This document shows, piece by piece, positions 35,660-46,476 of a stretch of 64,000 nucleotides of DNA. How positions within the stretch are numbered: position 1 is the stretch's first letter; each line of letters begins with the position of its first letter. A model generated the notes under the pieces. The model saw only the letters and a program-made list of their open reading frames with translations, was not told the DNA's origin and made no database searches. Origin of the DNA: Heterobasidion occidentale (lineage: Eukaryota > Basidiomycota > Agaricomycetes > Russulales > Bondarzewiaceae); the NCBI GenBank assembly GCA_039111635.1, contig JBCAQO010000006.1, positions 2,232,001 through 2,296,000 on the forward strand, read 5' to 3'. The position numbers and the translations under genes are program-made.

Positions 35660-37316
35660 ATGGCTCAAGGCCCCCGCCGTCGGCTGCAGGCCCCTCCAAT
35701 GCTCCCCACCCCGAGCACGCTCAAAATACGCCCCAAGAATTGTTCCAATACTCACCCCAACAACTCCAAAACGTCCAGGCTCAAAGTCATCCATATTACC
35801 ATTATTCTCAGAACTGGCCGAACCAACCCTGGCCCGTAGCCTCTTTCCCATACGCACCGGCTTACCAGCAGCAATATGCCTACCAGCCGACGCATTTCCA
35901 CCAGTATCAACCACCTCCACCTCAACGAACTCCATCAGCGCCTTCGCACCCGCCATTACCTCCAACAAAACCGCGCACGCCTTCCCCGTCTCCTCCACCT
36001 CCAGAACTTCCAAAATATTGGGATGCTGCTCTTAAATATTTCCTCGAGCGTGTCGGCCTCACTCAAGCTGTGGCAGGCTTTGAGTGCGACATGCTTGTTA
36101 TGAACGCCGAATGGGAGCTCAAAGAAGTACCGCCCGCGCTTGCAGAGCTCCGGGATACATTGACAGTCCGTGGGTTTCATCTAACAATCAAACGAGAGAT
36201 GCGAGCTGGTTTCCCTCCAGAGACTCTTAGAATCGAAAACAGGCGCAGGCCCGGACTCGGCCCCGTCAGAGCGAACCCTCGAAGAACGCAAGTTGGATTA
36301 TGTCCACCTCGAGCAGGGCGCAGAGCCACGCTCGCAGACGTCCGTGCGTTTCCTTCGCTCTCGTACATGATCCCCGTGTCACGTCATGTTATATATCAGA
36401 CCAACAAAGCTATCTCTCTCTTCCTCGCTCGCAACCGCGCGCGCAACGACGCGTCGAACCGGAATGAATTCCTCTACGCGCGCGCCAAACGCCGTCGCAT
36501 ATCCCCATCTTCTATCGACTCTCCGGATGATAACGCGTCGTATACGTCCTCATGTGCTCGTGCAGACGCGAAGCCGGTGAACCGTGACGTGATGATGAAG
36601 TTTGATGTCGCGAGGAACGAGGAGGGCCCGCTACGACGGACAGTAGCAAAGTCGGAGATCAGCACCATCGCGAGCACAGCGGGGGGCACTCAGGAAAGAA
36701 GGGGCGGGGTCGAGGAGAATGCGGTCGTATTGGCAGAGAGGTACCCCGCGCTCGATGTGCGACTCAAAGATATAGAGTCACACCTGGCTGTGCGGTACGG
36801 TGCGTATGGTCCCCGTGTGTAACCCGTTTTGATTCATAACTGGCTGTTTTATCTTCCAGTACCTTCGCCGCCGGTTTCGCTTCTGCATCGGCTCCAGTTT
36901 CTCGAGGACCATATCGTCCGACTTGAACGCGAGTATCCTCCTTGGGCTGCGCTACACTTCAACCAACCGCGTCGCGGCGTAAGTCTTACCATGTTAGCTT
37001 TTCTCATGACATGACTGCTCAATCATCTTCCTATATATTATAGTGGCCACCCCCGCCTCGTGCGACCCCGCTCATCGTCCCATCGCACCTCACCTCGACC
37101 TCGACCTCCGTTTCTTCTGCAGCAGCGCCTAGCGCGTCAGTCGGTAATGGCTCACCTACATCCGCCATCGAAACAGGCAAGGCTAGCGTTGAACACGAGG
37201 CAAAAGGGAGAGCAAAAGGCCGCGCCGCCAAGTCGAGCTTGCACCGCGCGGTCATGGAGAGGCTGGAGGTGCAGAAAACCATGGGCGATCTGAAGGGCGA
37301 CGGTGCAAGTTACTGA
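35660..37316 (+). CDS. MBIP-like coiled-coil protein, with apparent one-base frameshift near the start
   Basis: Exons 35660-36165, 36221-36343, 36400-36799, 36860-36978 and 37044-37316. An N-terminal Pro/Gln/Tyr-rich region leads into a folded segment (LPKYWDAALKYFLERVGLTQ...FECDMLVMNAEWE), then RTLEERKLDYVHLEQGAEP, a KRRR basic patch, VVLAERYPALDVRLKDIESHLAVRY and LHRLQFLEDHIVRLEREYPPW. The last block resembles the coiled coil of metazoan MBIP, a subunit of the ATAC acetyltransferase complex and MAP3K12 binder; this is inference from pattern. The only good ATG (35660) is out of frame: exon lengths total 1,421 nt, one short of a multiple of three. One extra base in the C5 run at 35671-35675 would give MAQGPPPSAAGPSN and an intact 473-residue frame. 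Either the assembly lacks a base or this allele is broken. Confidence 0.65.
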
Positions 37317-37569
37317 GCGCCAATCTTAGTGGCTAGAATGCAGTGAACTTGCAAACATCATAACATTGCATCATTGTATCAGATTCTTGTTGCTGAAGCT
37401 AAAGCCGAGGCGCTGATGGACGCGCGGGGCACAGACCACATCGCTATTAGTCTTCGAAGCTAGTGTAGAGATACATCTCCTAAGTGCCGGACGCAAGAAC
37501 CCAATGATAACATACATTATCTGCTGTAAAAAGCTCCCATAAAAGTAACATCACATCAGAAATCCCAGA
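37317..37569. terminator. Convergent 3' region
   Basis: 253 bp between the stops of the MBIP-like gene (plus) and the F-box gene (minus). It must hold both polyadenylation regions. No specific signal is obvious. Confidence 0.3.
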
Positions 37570-39441
37570 TCAGTTCTGTTCATCGACGGATCTTTCATAG
37601 CCAAAATTATCTTCGCTACTCTCACCTTCGACATCGTCATCAAAAATATAGTCTGCTTCTTCCTCCTCCCCTAATTTCCCATAACATCCATCAGTGTTTT
37701 CTGCCTCGCATATATTGACGCCGCACTCCTTTCCGTCCCAGAGCATGTCAATCCCCGCGGCAGACGAAAGCTCTTCGAGCTCGCTGAATACCTCTGGGCA
37801 GATCGCACATTCCTCGATCCTCACCGAGACGCCGTGCCCTGCATAAGCTTCCAAAAATGCGCCACACGCGTCGACCAGAGATTCGTCGTCGGCACCCACG
37901 TCAGGAGAGAATTCGACTCCCTCCAACGTTAGCGACGTCAGACACGGCAGTACATCGTGTGATGTGCCAAGGACCCAAAGTACCCCGTGCGCGGTGGACG
38001 TGCCGCGGACGACCACGTCTTGAATCAGTGGCGCGAGTCCAAAGATGACTGTCCATTGGCCGGGCTCGAGCTCTAGAATCTCCAACTTGAGAAATCGCAC
38101 TTCCTTGAGGGGTATGCTCGAGCAGAGAGTGTCAAGGTAGATCGCGGGCCGGGGGTCCGAGCAGAAAAGGTTGATGTCAAGCAGAGGCCGCGCAGCACCT
38201 GTCTCGCGCGGATCTGTTTCGAGAGAATCCATCGGAAAATACTGCAGACGCAGACACAACGCGTGGTCGCTTGTGATCACGAGCCTGGGTAAGGTTCGTG
38301 CGTGCGATCGTACCTGGGAGAGGAGAGGAGGGCAGAATTGCGCGGACGGCCCGAGGGATGTGCATGACAGCTCGAGAGTGGCCCGGGGTGGGATAGAGAT
38401 GTTCTGGAGAAAGTGGGCGCAGCTGAGGGCCTTGTCGGAAAGGACGAGACGCTCGAGGCGGAGGAGGTGCAGCTGCTCTCGAGTGGAACCTGATTCTGGC
38501 AACGTCTCCACGAGCACGAGCTCCTGCAACTCTGGACAGTGTCCGAGGACGGTGAGTAATTGATCAGATGTGGGCAGGGCTTCTACAGGGACCGTGAGAG
38601 ATTGCAGGCGGATCTCGATGTGTGTCAGGCCTGTGAGGATCCCGCTCGTCCACGGCATCGTGCAGTTCATTAGTGATATACGGCGCAGGCGCGGAGCCTC
38701 GCCTGCAAAGATGTTGGGCGGGAGCAATGCTAGGCGATGGAGGAATGAGAGGCGCACGTCGGCTGAAAGTGAGATCTCGAGCGATGTGAGGATGGGCGCC
38801 GGCGCACCGAGCAGCGTCTTCGTCAAGGCGTTGAGACTATCTTCATCTATGCATAGCTGAAGCACCTTGACGCGAGAAATTTGGGTCAAGGCAAGCTTGA
38901 TCGCTTTGAGTGGCCTATGCTTGACGCGGTACCGTCCCAAGTCATGACTCACGATGAGAGGCACGTTCCGAGAGCGCACGAGGAGGTCGCACACTGCAAC
39001 AGGGAGAGCGCACACGCAGTTCGCCCATAGCCATGGGCTATTCATTGCGACTGCCCTCCATTGCCGACAGACGTGCGTTACGACGATCCACCCGAGCGAG
39101 CCCAATGTTCCCGTATGTGAAGCGTGTAACGTTGTGTAGGGTCGAGGGACGGACTCGCTTGCGACCAAAGAAAATATGTGTGCTAAAATCTCGAATGGAA
39201 GCCGCGAGATTGGCACGAGGGCGTTTCTGCGGGTGCGCAAGGCGCATGTCATATTGTGCAGCTCGGAGAGCTCCCTATCGAGTCTGAGGAGAGCATGGGT
39301 GTAGATATGCGTGTTGGAAGCTCTGAAGGTGAGATTTTCCAGCTGAGAAAGTTTAGTCTGTGCGGAAAGGGTCCATGGGCCATTTCTGTGCTGGTCAATT
39401 GAACGGTCAGAAACCGTCGGAATGTGACGGGAGAAAACCAT
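37570..39441 (-). CDS. F-box protein with coiled-coil lead and leucine-rich repeats
   Basis: A single open exon of 623 codons. Residues about 30-75 form the amphipathic coil usual before mushroom F-boxes (TKLSQLENLTF, LLRLDRELSELHN). The F-box is ISRLPFEILAHIFSLVA...HVCRQWRAVAMNSPWLWANC, the Skp1-binding module of SCF ubiquitin ligases. The rest has Leu-rich repeats (LRRISLMNCTM, LQELVLVETL, LTSLTLEGVEF) for substrate choice. It ends with a strongly acidic tail (EEEEADYIFDDDVEGESSED). The complete architecture and length indicate an intact gene. It has no close similarity in visible motifs to the 21711-23297 F-box gene beyond the shared fold. Confidence 0.85.
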   Translation of the reverse strand: MVFSRHIPTVSDRSIDQHRNGPWTLSAQTKLSQLENLTFRASNTHIYTHALLRLDRELSELHNMTCALRTRRNALVPISRLPFEILAHIFSLVASESVPRPYTTLHASHTGTLGSLGWIVVTHVCRQWRAVAMNSPWLWANCVCALPVAVCDLLVRSRNVPLIVSHDLGRYRVKHRPLKAIKLALTQISRVKVLQLCIDEDSLNALTKTLLGAPAPILTSLEISLSADVRLSFLHRLALLPPNIFAGEAPRLRRISLMNCTMPWTSGILTGLTHIEIRLQSLTVPVEALPTSDQLLTVLGHCPELQELVLVETLPESGSTREQLHLLRLERLVLSDKALSCAHFLQNISIPPRATLELSCTSLGPSAQFCPPLLSQVRSHARTLPRLVITSDHALCLRLQYFPMDSLETDPRETGAARPLLDINLFCSDPRPAIYLDTLCSSIPLKEVRFLKLEILELEPGQWTVIFGLAPLIQDVVVRGTSTAHGVLWVLGTSHDVLPCLTSLTLEGVEFSPDVGADDESLVDACGAFLEAYAGHGVSVRIEECAICPEVFSELEELSSAAGIDMLWDGKECGVNICEAENTDGCYGKLGEEEEADYIFDDDVEGESSEDNFGYERSVDEQN

Positions 39442-40951
39442 ACGCTGATATGGGCATTATCGACGATAACGAGCTCATCAACATATTGGCTTCTGTAGAT
39501 TAGAGGAGGTGAGAAGTCGTTTTTCTATCGGTACGGCGAGCAACGCAAGTCGGCACAGGTTTTGAAGCAATTGCGAATAGACTTCGCATCTGTTGGCGGC
39601 GGTATGCACGACACAGCCAAGCAGATCCATCTCGACAGCTGGCCTGACCATATTCGGCACGATGGTGTTCACATTCGAGGATCCATTGCTCGGAGTGCAC
39701 TCACGACCCCGGTCACCCATGATTTGAGAACCTAGTGAAAGCGCTCGATCACGATCGTACATGCACTAGGACCAAAGAAATCTCATTTAAATCGAAGATG
39801 GCTCTTCGAGCACACGTAGAGCCACCTGGACTGACCTAATTTTATCTTGTATGAGTTTATGACTCGTCGGTCTTGATCATGTTGCCGTTGGACAAGGGCG
39901 GTAATGGCCTCGGGGTCCTTGTGCCATGGTGGGCACGGGAATGGGTACTAGGTACCTTTTTTTTAACGCGATCCTGGCCCGTCATCGTGTCAGATCGAAG
40001 GTGTGACTGGAAAAAGACATACAGCATGACAGCCACCCACCGAATTTGGCCTTCGAATTGCTCGAGCTCCTTCAGCGCCAGCTTGAAACTAATACCATAC
40101 TGCCATAGTGCAGCATAAGTAGTGCACGCGTGTTAGAAGTTCTTCATGGTAGGCACGACGTGACCGTGTGCTTGGTTCAATTGAGTTGATTTTGGTGATG
40201 AGGTTGCATGAGAGTGCTCCCGGCGTGCACAGCTCAGTGCATGTGCCCTTGAACCTTGACATCCGTTGCGAACATAAACTCTTGACCGCTGAGGTACAGG
40301 AGTGTACCTATGTTGTGCTTGTGTGCTGATAAGTGAAATCTGAACCAATAATCGTCTTACAGAAGCTCTATTCCAGAGAAACCAATGGAACGTCTTCTCA
40401 TGCCGATGATAATATGCATCTAATGTAGCATGAATGGAATAATATGAACAAGAGCACATACCAAAGGCGATATATATTGGTAGCTGGCGGCCCGGCACAC
40501 TCACCTGAGAACCCATTCTTGATCTCAAACAGTATCGATGACCTCATCTTCTTTATCCGAGTATCTCGAGATTTCAAGAAGAGCTTGATGCATTCTGGAG
40601 CATTGCAATACCGCAAGGGTCCTGACTTTGTGATAAAAAGCCCATTTCAGCGTATTTATCGTGGAGATTTTGGAGAATTGAGATCTGTCACGTAGGCGAA
40701 GTGCCTTGTGATCGAATGAGGGTGCATTTGTACGCAGCAGGGCGGTTCCCGAACCTCGTCGAGCTTGCTACAGTTTTTGGGCGAAGGTTCAGGACAAGCG
40801 GCTTCGGGACACGTGGAGATAAGATAAGATGGTTGCTGACTGAGCACGCTCAGGCTGCGGGTCCATCCAGGCGCATCAATCCACCTTCTGACAACGATAC
40901 CCACAGCACCGCACCCACTCCAATCCCAGAACCAAACCCACATACCAAATC
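39442..40951. other. Intergenic, nothing recognised
   Basis: 1.5 kb between the divergent F-box and copper transporter genes. It has several short antisense-paired ORFs, none with family motifs. I looked for a copper-response element upstream of the transporter and saw none that I could support. Confidence 0.4.
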
Positions 40952-41748
40952 ATGGACCACGGAGACCACGGCGGACACGGGGGGCACGGGGACATGGACA
41001 TGGGCCCCAAATGCACCATGAACATGCTATGGTCCGTTCCTCCTTCCTCTCTCTCTCGCCTAGATCCGTTTCCCCCAGCCTCGCATGCTCACACGGGCCC
41101 CCGCTCAACACAGGAACACCCAGATCGTCGACACCTGCGTCGTCTTCCGCTCGTGGCACATCTCGTCCCGCTTCACCTTCGCGCTCTCCTTCGTCGCCAT
41201 CATCCTCATCTCCGTCGGTTACGAGTGGCTGCGCACCTACCAGCGCGCCGTCGACCAGCGCATCGCGCTCGCGCTCGCGCGCGGCAAGGGCCGCGACAAG
41301 GGATCGGTGAGTGGGAGAAGCAGTCCCGAGGTATCAGGTCAGGACGTTGAAGAGGCCGGCTTGTTGACTGGGCGCGCGCGCAAGGCCGCAGGGAGCGGGT
41401 GAGCACGCATCGAGTATCTCTACATTCTTCGCACGAGGCTCATTCATCGACTGGTATATTGCACAGCACGCCCGTCCCACCGTTTCCGCGCATACTCCGT
41501 GCCAGCCTTTACGGCGCCTCTGTCTTTGTCTCGTTCTTCTTGATGCTGGTCTTCATGACCTACAATGTACGCTGTCCCTTTACGCTCTTCGCAGAGATAG
41601 AAACTCAAAGCTCTTATTCTCCAAGGCATACTTGATCCTAGCCGTCGTGCTCGGCGCCAGCATCGGGCACTTCGTCTTTGGCGCCCAAATGGACGTCGAT
41701 AGCGTGCTCGCGGGCACTGCGGCCAACAAGGGCATGGCGTGTCACTGA
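40952..41748 (+). CDS. CTR-type high-affinity copper transporter
   Basis: Four exons (40952-41031, 41114-41398, 41467-41566, 41626-41748) sum to 588 nt, 195 residues. The N-terminus is Met/His-rich (MDHGDHGGHGGHGDMDMG), a copper-collecting sequence, followed by CTMNMLW. Three membrane spans follow: FTFALSFVAIILISVGYEW, then ASVFVSFFLMLVFMTYNAY with the MxxxM copper selectivity filter (MLVFM), then LILAVVLGASIGHFVFG with the GxxxG helix-packing motif. Ctr proteins work as trimers and carry Cu(I) across the plasma or vacuolar membrane. The short size and long basic cytoplasmic loop (RGKGRDKGSVSGRSSPEVSG) recall Ctr2-like members. Stop-to-stop distance to the convergent proteasome gene is under 200 bp. 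Phases close cleanly, so the model is firm. Confidence 0.92.
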
Positions 41749-41933
41749 GCCGTTGTACCTAACAGCATTTTTTGTACCCGTGCTCTCTTGGGCTGTCTAG
41801 TTGTGTTCTCGTTCGATAGTAGCTGACCATGTACCCCCATGTGCTCGTATCCACCTGTTCACCACTCACAGTCCGCGCAGCCCGAAAGCGAGTTCGTCAT
41901 CGTCATCGTATACATGTGTACAGTCTGCAATCT

Positions 41934-43124
41934 TTACTTCATCTCCGTGTCCCCGTCCTTCTTCGCGAGGCCGTGCTTCTGCAGCACCGCGTCGATCTCT
42001 GAAGGCTTGTAGATTTTCGCCTTCGGGTCCTTGGTGACCGGATCCAGCGTCAACGTCGCGAACTCCACTGCAAAAATCGGCGCGCGATCAACACCGCACG
42101 GCGAGCAGCAGAAGCGGCGAGACACGTACGCTTCTCGCTGCCCAGCGTCGTGCTGTCCATCGTCTTGCTCATCGTGCGCATCACGAGCCCGATCGCCTCC
42201 TCGACCGTGATATCGTCCTTATACTCCTGCTTAAGCAGGCTCTGCGCCGTGCCGTTGTTCGCGCCGATGCACGTCGCCTTCCAGCCCGAGTAGTTCCCGG
42301 ACGGGTCCGAGTGGTACAGCTGGAAGCGGTAGTGCTTGTCGTAGCCCGCGTACAGGAGCGACACGCCGAACGGGCGCAGGCCGCCGAACTGCGTGTAGCC
42401 CTGCTTCAGATCGCACAGCCGCTGCGCGAGGAGCTCGACGGGGATGTCCTCGTTGTACGAGAAGAGGTGCTGCTGCGCGGCCGTGCGCGCGTAGTTCACG
42501 AGCGAGTTCGCGTCCGCCGTGATCCCCGCGACCCCGCTGATGACGTTCCTGCGCGTCCGTGTGAGCACGGATACCGCACGCGCGGGGGTGGGCGGTAGAG
42601 TAGAAAGCGGGTACGCACGAGTTGAGCAGAAAGATTTTCTCCCCGCTGCCGCCGTACCCGCCGACCTTCTCAGCCGACAGGTCCAGGAGCTTCCCGGTGA
42701 CCTTCTTTTCCGCTGCGAGCACGACGCCGTCCGTGGCGAGGACCGCAAGGACCGTCCCTGCGTGCGAGATGGCCTCCATCGCATACTCGACTGGCGCGCG
42801 GTTCAGCAGGGCACGCACACGGGTCACGGGTCCAGATCCGGATCCGAGACCGAGGAGAAGAGAGGAGAGGAGGGACGGGGCTTACTCTGGTACAGCCGGC
42901 CTGGACAGAACGCTCTGTGAGGCCGCTTGCGCGATCGGGGAAAACGTAGAACAAACTTACCTTCCGGCGAGAAAATCGTAGTCCGGCCTATTCAAAGTGA
43001 ATCATCCTCGGTCAGGACGGTCCCAGCACAACATCAGCCTCGCACGCACTGTCGTATCTTCTTGCCTGCAGCGCGGCGGATCAGTTCACGCACCAACGAG
43101 GCGGGGTTCGCACATGCGTACCAT
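41934..43124 (-). CDS. PRE9: 20S proteasome subunit alpha type 4 (alpha3/Pre9)
   Basis: Structural alpha-ring subunit of the 20S core proteasome, which forms the gated entry to the proteolytic chamber. The product reads [20 protein letters not shown] then [17 protein letters not shown], the proteasome alpha signature. It continues through [50 protein letters not shown], the PSMA4-type [20 protein letters not shown], and an acidic/basic tail [14 protein letters not shown]. The 5' end is cut into micro-exons: the start codon alone (43124-43122), then 43065-43050 (16 nt), 42987-42961 (27 nt) and 42900-42886 (15 nt), before the main exons. Each junction has GT-AG ends and correct phase, and the joined sequence matches the family exactly. 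The nearest other ATG would lose the N-terminal gate residues. Confidence 0.95.
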
Positions 43125-43942
43125 CGCTTCAAAGGTTCAGCTACAGATACAGATTTAGACGACGATGAAAGGGGTGAGGAAAGGTGGAAGGGGAAGAGAT
43201 GAATGAGCCTGAAGTGACGCGTCCCCGGTAGAGCTGCACACGCGCGTCTCGCAAGCATCCGGCTGTTGCCGAGCCCGCGTTCCTTCTCACCTTCCTCTTT
43301 CGTCCCTAAACGACTCGTCCACGAAGCGCTACACACGTCAAGAAGTCCAGTACATTGTGTGCAAGATTCCATACTCGTGACGTACGTAGACCCGACGCTG
43401 CAAACCACAAAGCTATCTTACTCGCCCCGCTATGGCTTTGACGTTCCCGCAACGCGGCTCAATCACGATCCCACAACGACATCGATAATCCACGACAGAC
43501 TACTTGTCCCAAGAGCAAAAGAGCGATGCGAAAGCGAATGAGGCACACGTGCGCCCCGCACAATCGAACGAAACCCACGCAACGCAATACAATATGTACC
43601 TGATGTCGAACGACTGGCGAAAGAAACAACATGAAGAACAGAAAGAGAAAAAGATTATGGTATACACGGGCATGAGCGGGCGTGGGGGTATGACGGATCC
43701 GGTATATGTGTGACTTGACTGCATGGCTGAAAGTGTACGAGCGCGCGCGTGCCTGAGGACCGAGTCTAGAGAAAGGACAGGAAAGCAGAACGCGACGCCG
43801 TGGCGATGTTGTAACAAACGTGTGAATGGATGGAGTGGGCCTATGCGTGTAATGACAGCTAAAAGGACAAGAACACAGAGAAGGGTATCGAGTATCGAAT
43901 CGCATGTGAAGAGAGAAAGCGCGGTGCACGCCCGGCCTCACC
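43125..43942. other. Intergenic, nothing recognised
   Basis: 818 bp between the PRE9 start and the stop of the next minus-strand gene. It should contain the PRE9 promoter. I looked for a proteasome-associated control element and could not support one. Confidence 0.35.
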
Positions 43943-45878
43943 TCACGTCGCGCGCTCCGCGATACCCGCCAACGACGGTATAGACGGCAAGATCGGCGCG
44001 CTGCTCAAACTCCCGTTCTTCCCAGAGGGTGCCGGCGCCGCGCCATTCGGCTTGTCCGAGACCGGCGCACTGGGCTTCTCGTCCGCGCCAGGCGCAGGCG
44101 CGGGTATGGGTGCGGGTGCGGGAGCGGGCGTCGTCGAGGGCCCGTCGGGGCTCGTCGTGCCATTGTTGTCTCTGTCGCTGCTGGGCGTCGTGCCGGATGG
44201 CGGGGCAGCGAAGTCCCAGGGGCGCGGTACCTAGTCAAGGGAGTGGATGTATGCGCATTGAGCATGCGTATTGCAAGGAACGGGTCAATACGAGAAGCGC
44301 AGAGATACGCACCATAGCTGCGGGCATGATCCTGTTCGGCGATAATGATAATAAAAACCCCCGTCAGGAATGGAAGGAGGACTTAAAGAGAGAACAGGGT
44401 GCACACACCACGTCGCGGCGCACACGACGCCCTGGCCCTGGTCCTGGCCCTTGATCGCGTCGAACTCGAAATCGAGGTACTGCCCGATGTAGCGCACGAA
44501 CGGCAGGATCTCGCGCACGCCGTTGAACACGGCGCCGACGGCCGTGAGGAAGTTGATGATCGTGTTGGAGACGGAGTCGGCCTGCTGTGAGGGGGGCGTA
44601 GGGAAGGAAGCCAAGGGCGGTCAGCGAGAACGAGTGGGGTTTAGAGGTGGGTGATGAGGGACAGGCGAGGACGCACGTCGAGATATGTGAGAGTCGGCGG
44701 CGGGAGGACGAGCTCGAGACCCCACCAATCTGGGGGCACACAGTATGTCAGTCACATTTTCTGTCAAGCTAGATGGGATCGGCTCACAGGTCAGAACCGA
44801 CATCCTATCGGTAGGCGGGTAAACCCCTGTCGTCGAACCAGCAATTCAACGACACATCAAGGAGTGAGGCGCGCAGAGACTCACCCGTGTGATCAGGCAA
44901 CAGCGACTTGCCAGTCGCATATCCCAGCGCCATCAGCTGCGGGGTGATCTGCACGATGCCGTCCATCACCGTCTTCGCCGTGGGCACAGCGCCCGCGAGG
45001 AGGCCTGCACCGTCCGCGGGCTGGCCGAGGCCGAGGTCGGGTGCGGTGAGGAGGTTCACGAGGTGGAGGTCCTTGAGGGCGTCCGTGACGGAGTCGATGC
45101 TCGCGGTGGCGACGCTCGGGAGGCTGAGGGCCTCGGTGCCGAGCGCGCGTGTGCGGACGACAGAAGCGGCGGGCTCGTCCTGGAGCCGCTTGAAGTGCTT
45201 CTCGTCGGCCTCGGGCTCGGTGTAAGGGAGGCATACGGCGTGGATGGGCTTCGCGGGGGCTCTGTCCGATCCGGCAGCGGACGTCGCGGCGGGGCTGACG
45301 CCCGGAGCGCCAGGCAGCGTGCGGAGGTGAGCGATGACCCTGTTCGCCTTTGCGGGCTCGAGGAGCTGGGCCTTGACCTTGCCGATCTGCGCGCGCGACA
45401 CGGGCTTGGCCTTGGAGGAAGGGAGGGCGATGCCGCCGGGGCCCACGATGAGGGCGCGGACGACGAGGGCGGATTCGTGGGCGCGGCGGTCGGCGGCGGT
45501 GGTGCGGCGGGTGCGGACGTCGAGGGCGCGGGCTGCGAGGAGGCGTTTGTCGTGGTCCTGTGCGCGCGAGAGGACAGGCTTGTGCGGGTCATGGGAGGTG
45601 GTGAAGATGCGGGGGAGGGGGTTGGGGAGCGTGAAGCGGCGATTGAGAGAGGGTTTGGTATCTTGTGGGGTCGTGGGTGTGGTGGCGGAACGTGCGGCGG
45701 GAGAGGGTGGGTCGTTGTGCGCTGTTGCTGGCGAGGCGTCGCTGGCGGACGAGGCCGAGGGCGCTGTTCGCGCAGCTTCTGCGCCGTTCCCGCTGAGTGG
45801 GTTCTCTGGAGCCTTTCCATTGCGCGAGGCAGCAGCGGGGGCCTGCTTAGAGGCAGAGAAGAAAGCGAGCATGCCCAT
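43943..45878 (-). CDS. Orphan protein with Pro/Ala-rich ends
   Basis: Six exons can be joined with consistent phases from the ATG at 45878 (MGMLAFFSASKQ; 45872 is an alternative) to a stop at 43943. Residues 1-110 are Ser/Ala/Pro-rich. The middle looks folded: RAHESALVVRALIVGPGGI, AQIGKVKAQLLEPAKANRVI, TVMDGIVQITPQLMALGYAT. Then, over three short exons, GVYPPTDRMSVLTYWWGLEL, PPPTLTYLD and NTIINFLTAVGAVFNGVREI with LPFVRYIGQYLDFEFDAIKG. The C-terminus is a disordered Pro/Ala tail (PAPAPAPIPAPAPG). No signal peptide; one moderately hydrophobic stretch (IINFLTAVGAVF) might associate with membrane. I recognise no family. The consistent splicing and folded middle argue that it is a real gene. Confidence 0.65.
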
Positions 45879-46476
45879 GGCGGTCGGGACGAGGGAGTGA
45901 TGGAGGAGAAGGAGAAGGGTGGAGATAGGAGAGCACGGACCCGGGGGTGTTTATAGCGGGGAGTGGGGGCACATGGGCCCAGTCTGTCGCTGCTTCTTCT
46001 GACCGCAGCGGGTGCTTGCAGTGAGTGCTGGCGGCCCACGATGCTCGCGCTCGAGTGCGAAAGCAGAACCGCGTCTGCGCTGGCCCGTTTGGGCCCAACA
46101 ACGTCATCGCCCTATTTCATTTCCCTCCGTGCGCGATGCCGCCTCTTTTCCTCTTTTCCCGTCCTGTGCGCGTCCCAGAGACGACGCTCCGTCCTCGCTG
46201 GCTAGACTGCGTATACACCCTCCTCGCTACCGAGAGAATGTCGGGGTTTCTTCACTCCCAGTTGCACGAGATTCTCGTTCCGTGCATAGGTCGGCCATCC
46301 CTTCGGCGTATGACTACTGGTGCTAAACTTACTACTATGTCATAAAGCTGAGAAGCTCTGCTTCCGTGAACTCCATCGATCCTTGCATCGCTGGCCAGTG
46401 TGTGTAACATGGAGAAGAAAAGCGTCAAGTACTACATTCGGCACGTCTGTCCTGGTCTTCGCATCGTTGCAAGTCA
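45879..46476. promoter_or_regulatory. Divergent promoter region
   Basis: 598 bp between the divergent orphan (minus) and the sulfite-pump gene (plus). A plus-strand ATG at 46409 opens MEKKSVKYYIRH, which resembles the lead-in expected for the pump but does not splice in frame. Confidence 0.35.

Noticed and set aside
44889..45956. 355-codon plus-strand ORF
   Set aside because: Antisense to the main exon of the 43943-45878 orphan and made of Gly/Arg/Glu-biased sequence typical of reverse-complement shadows.
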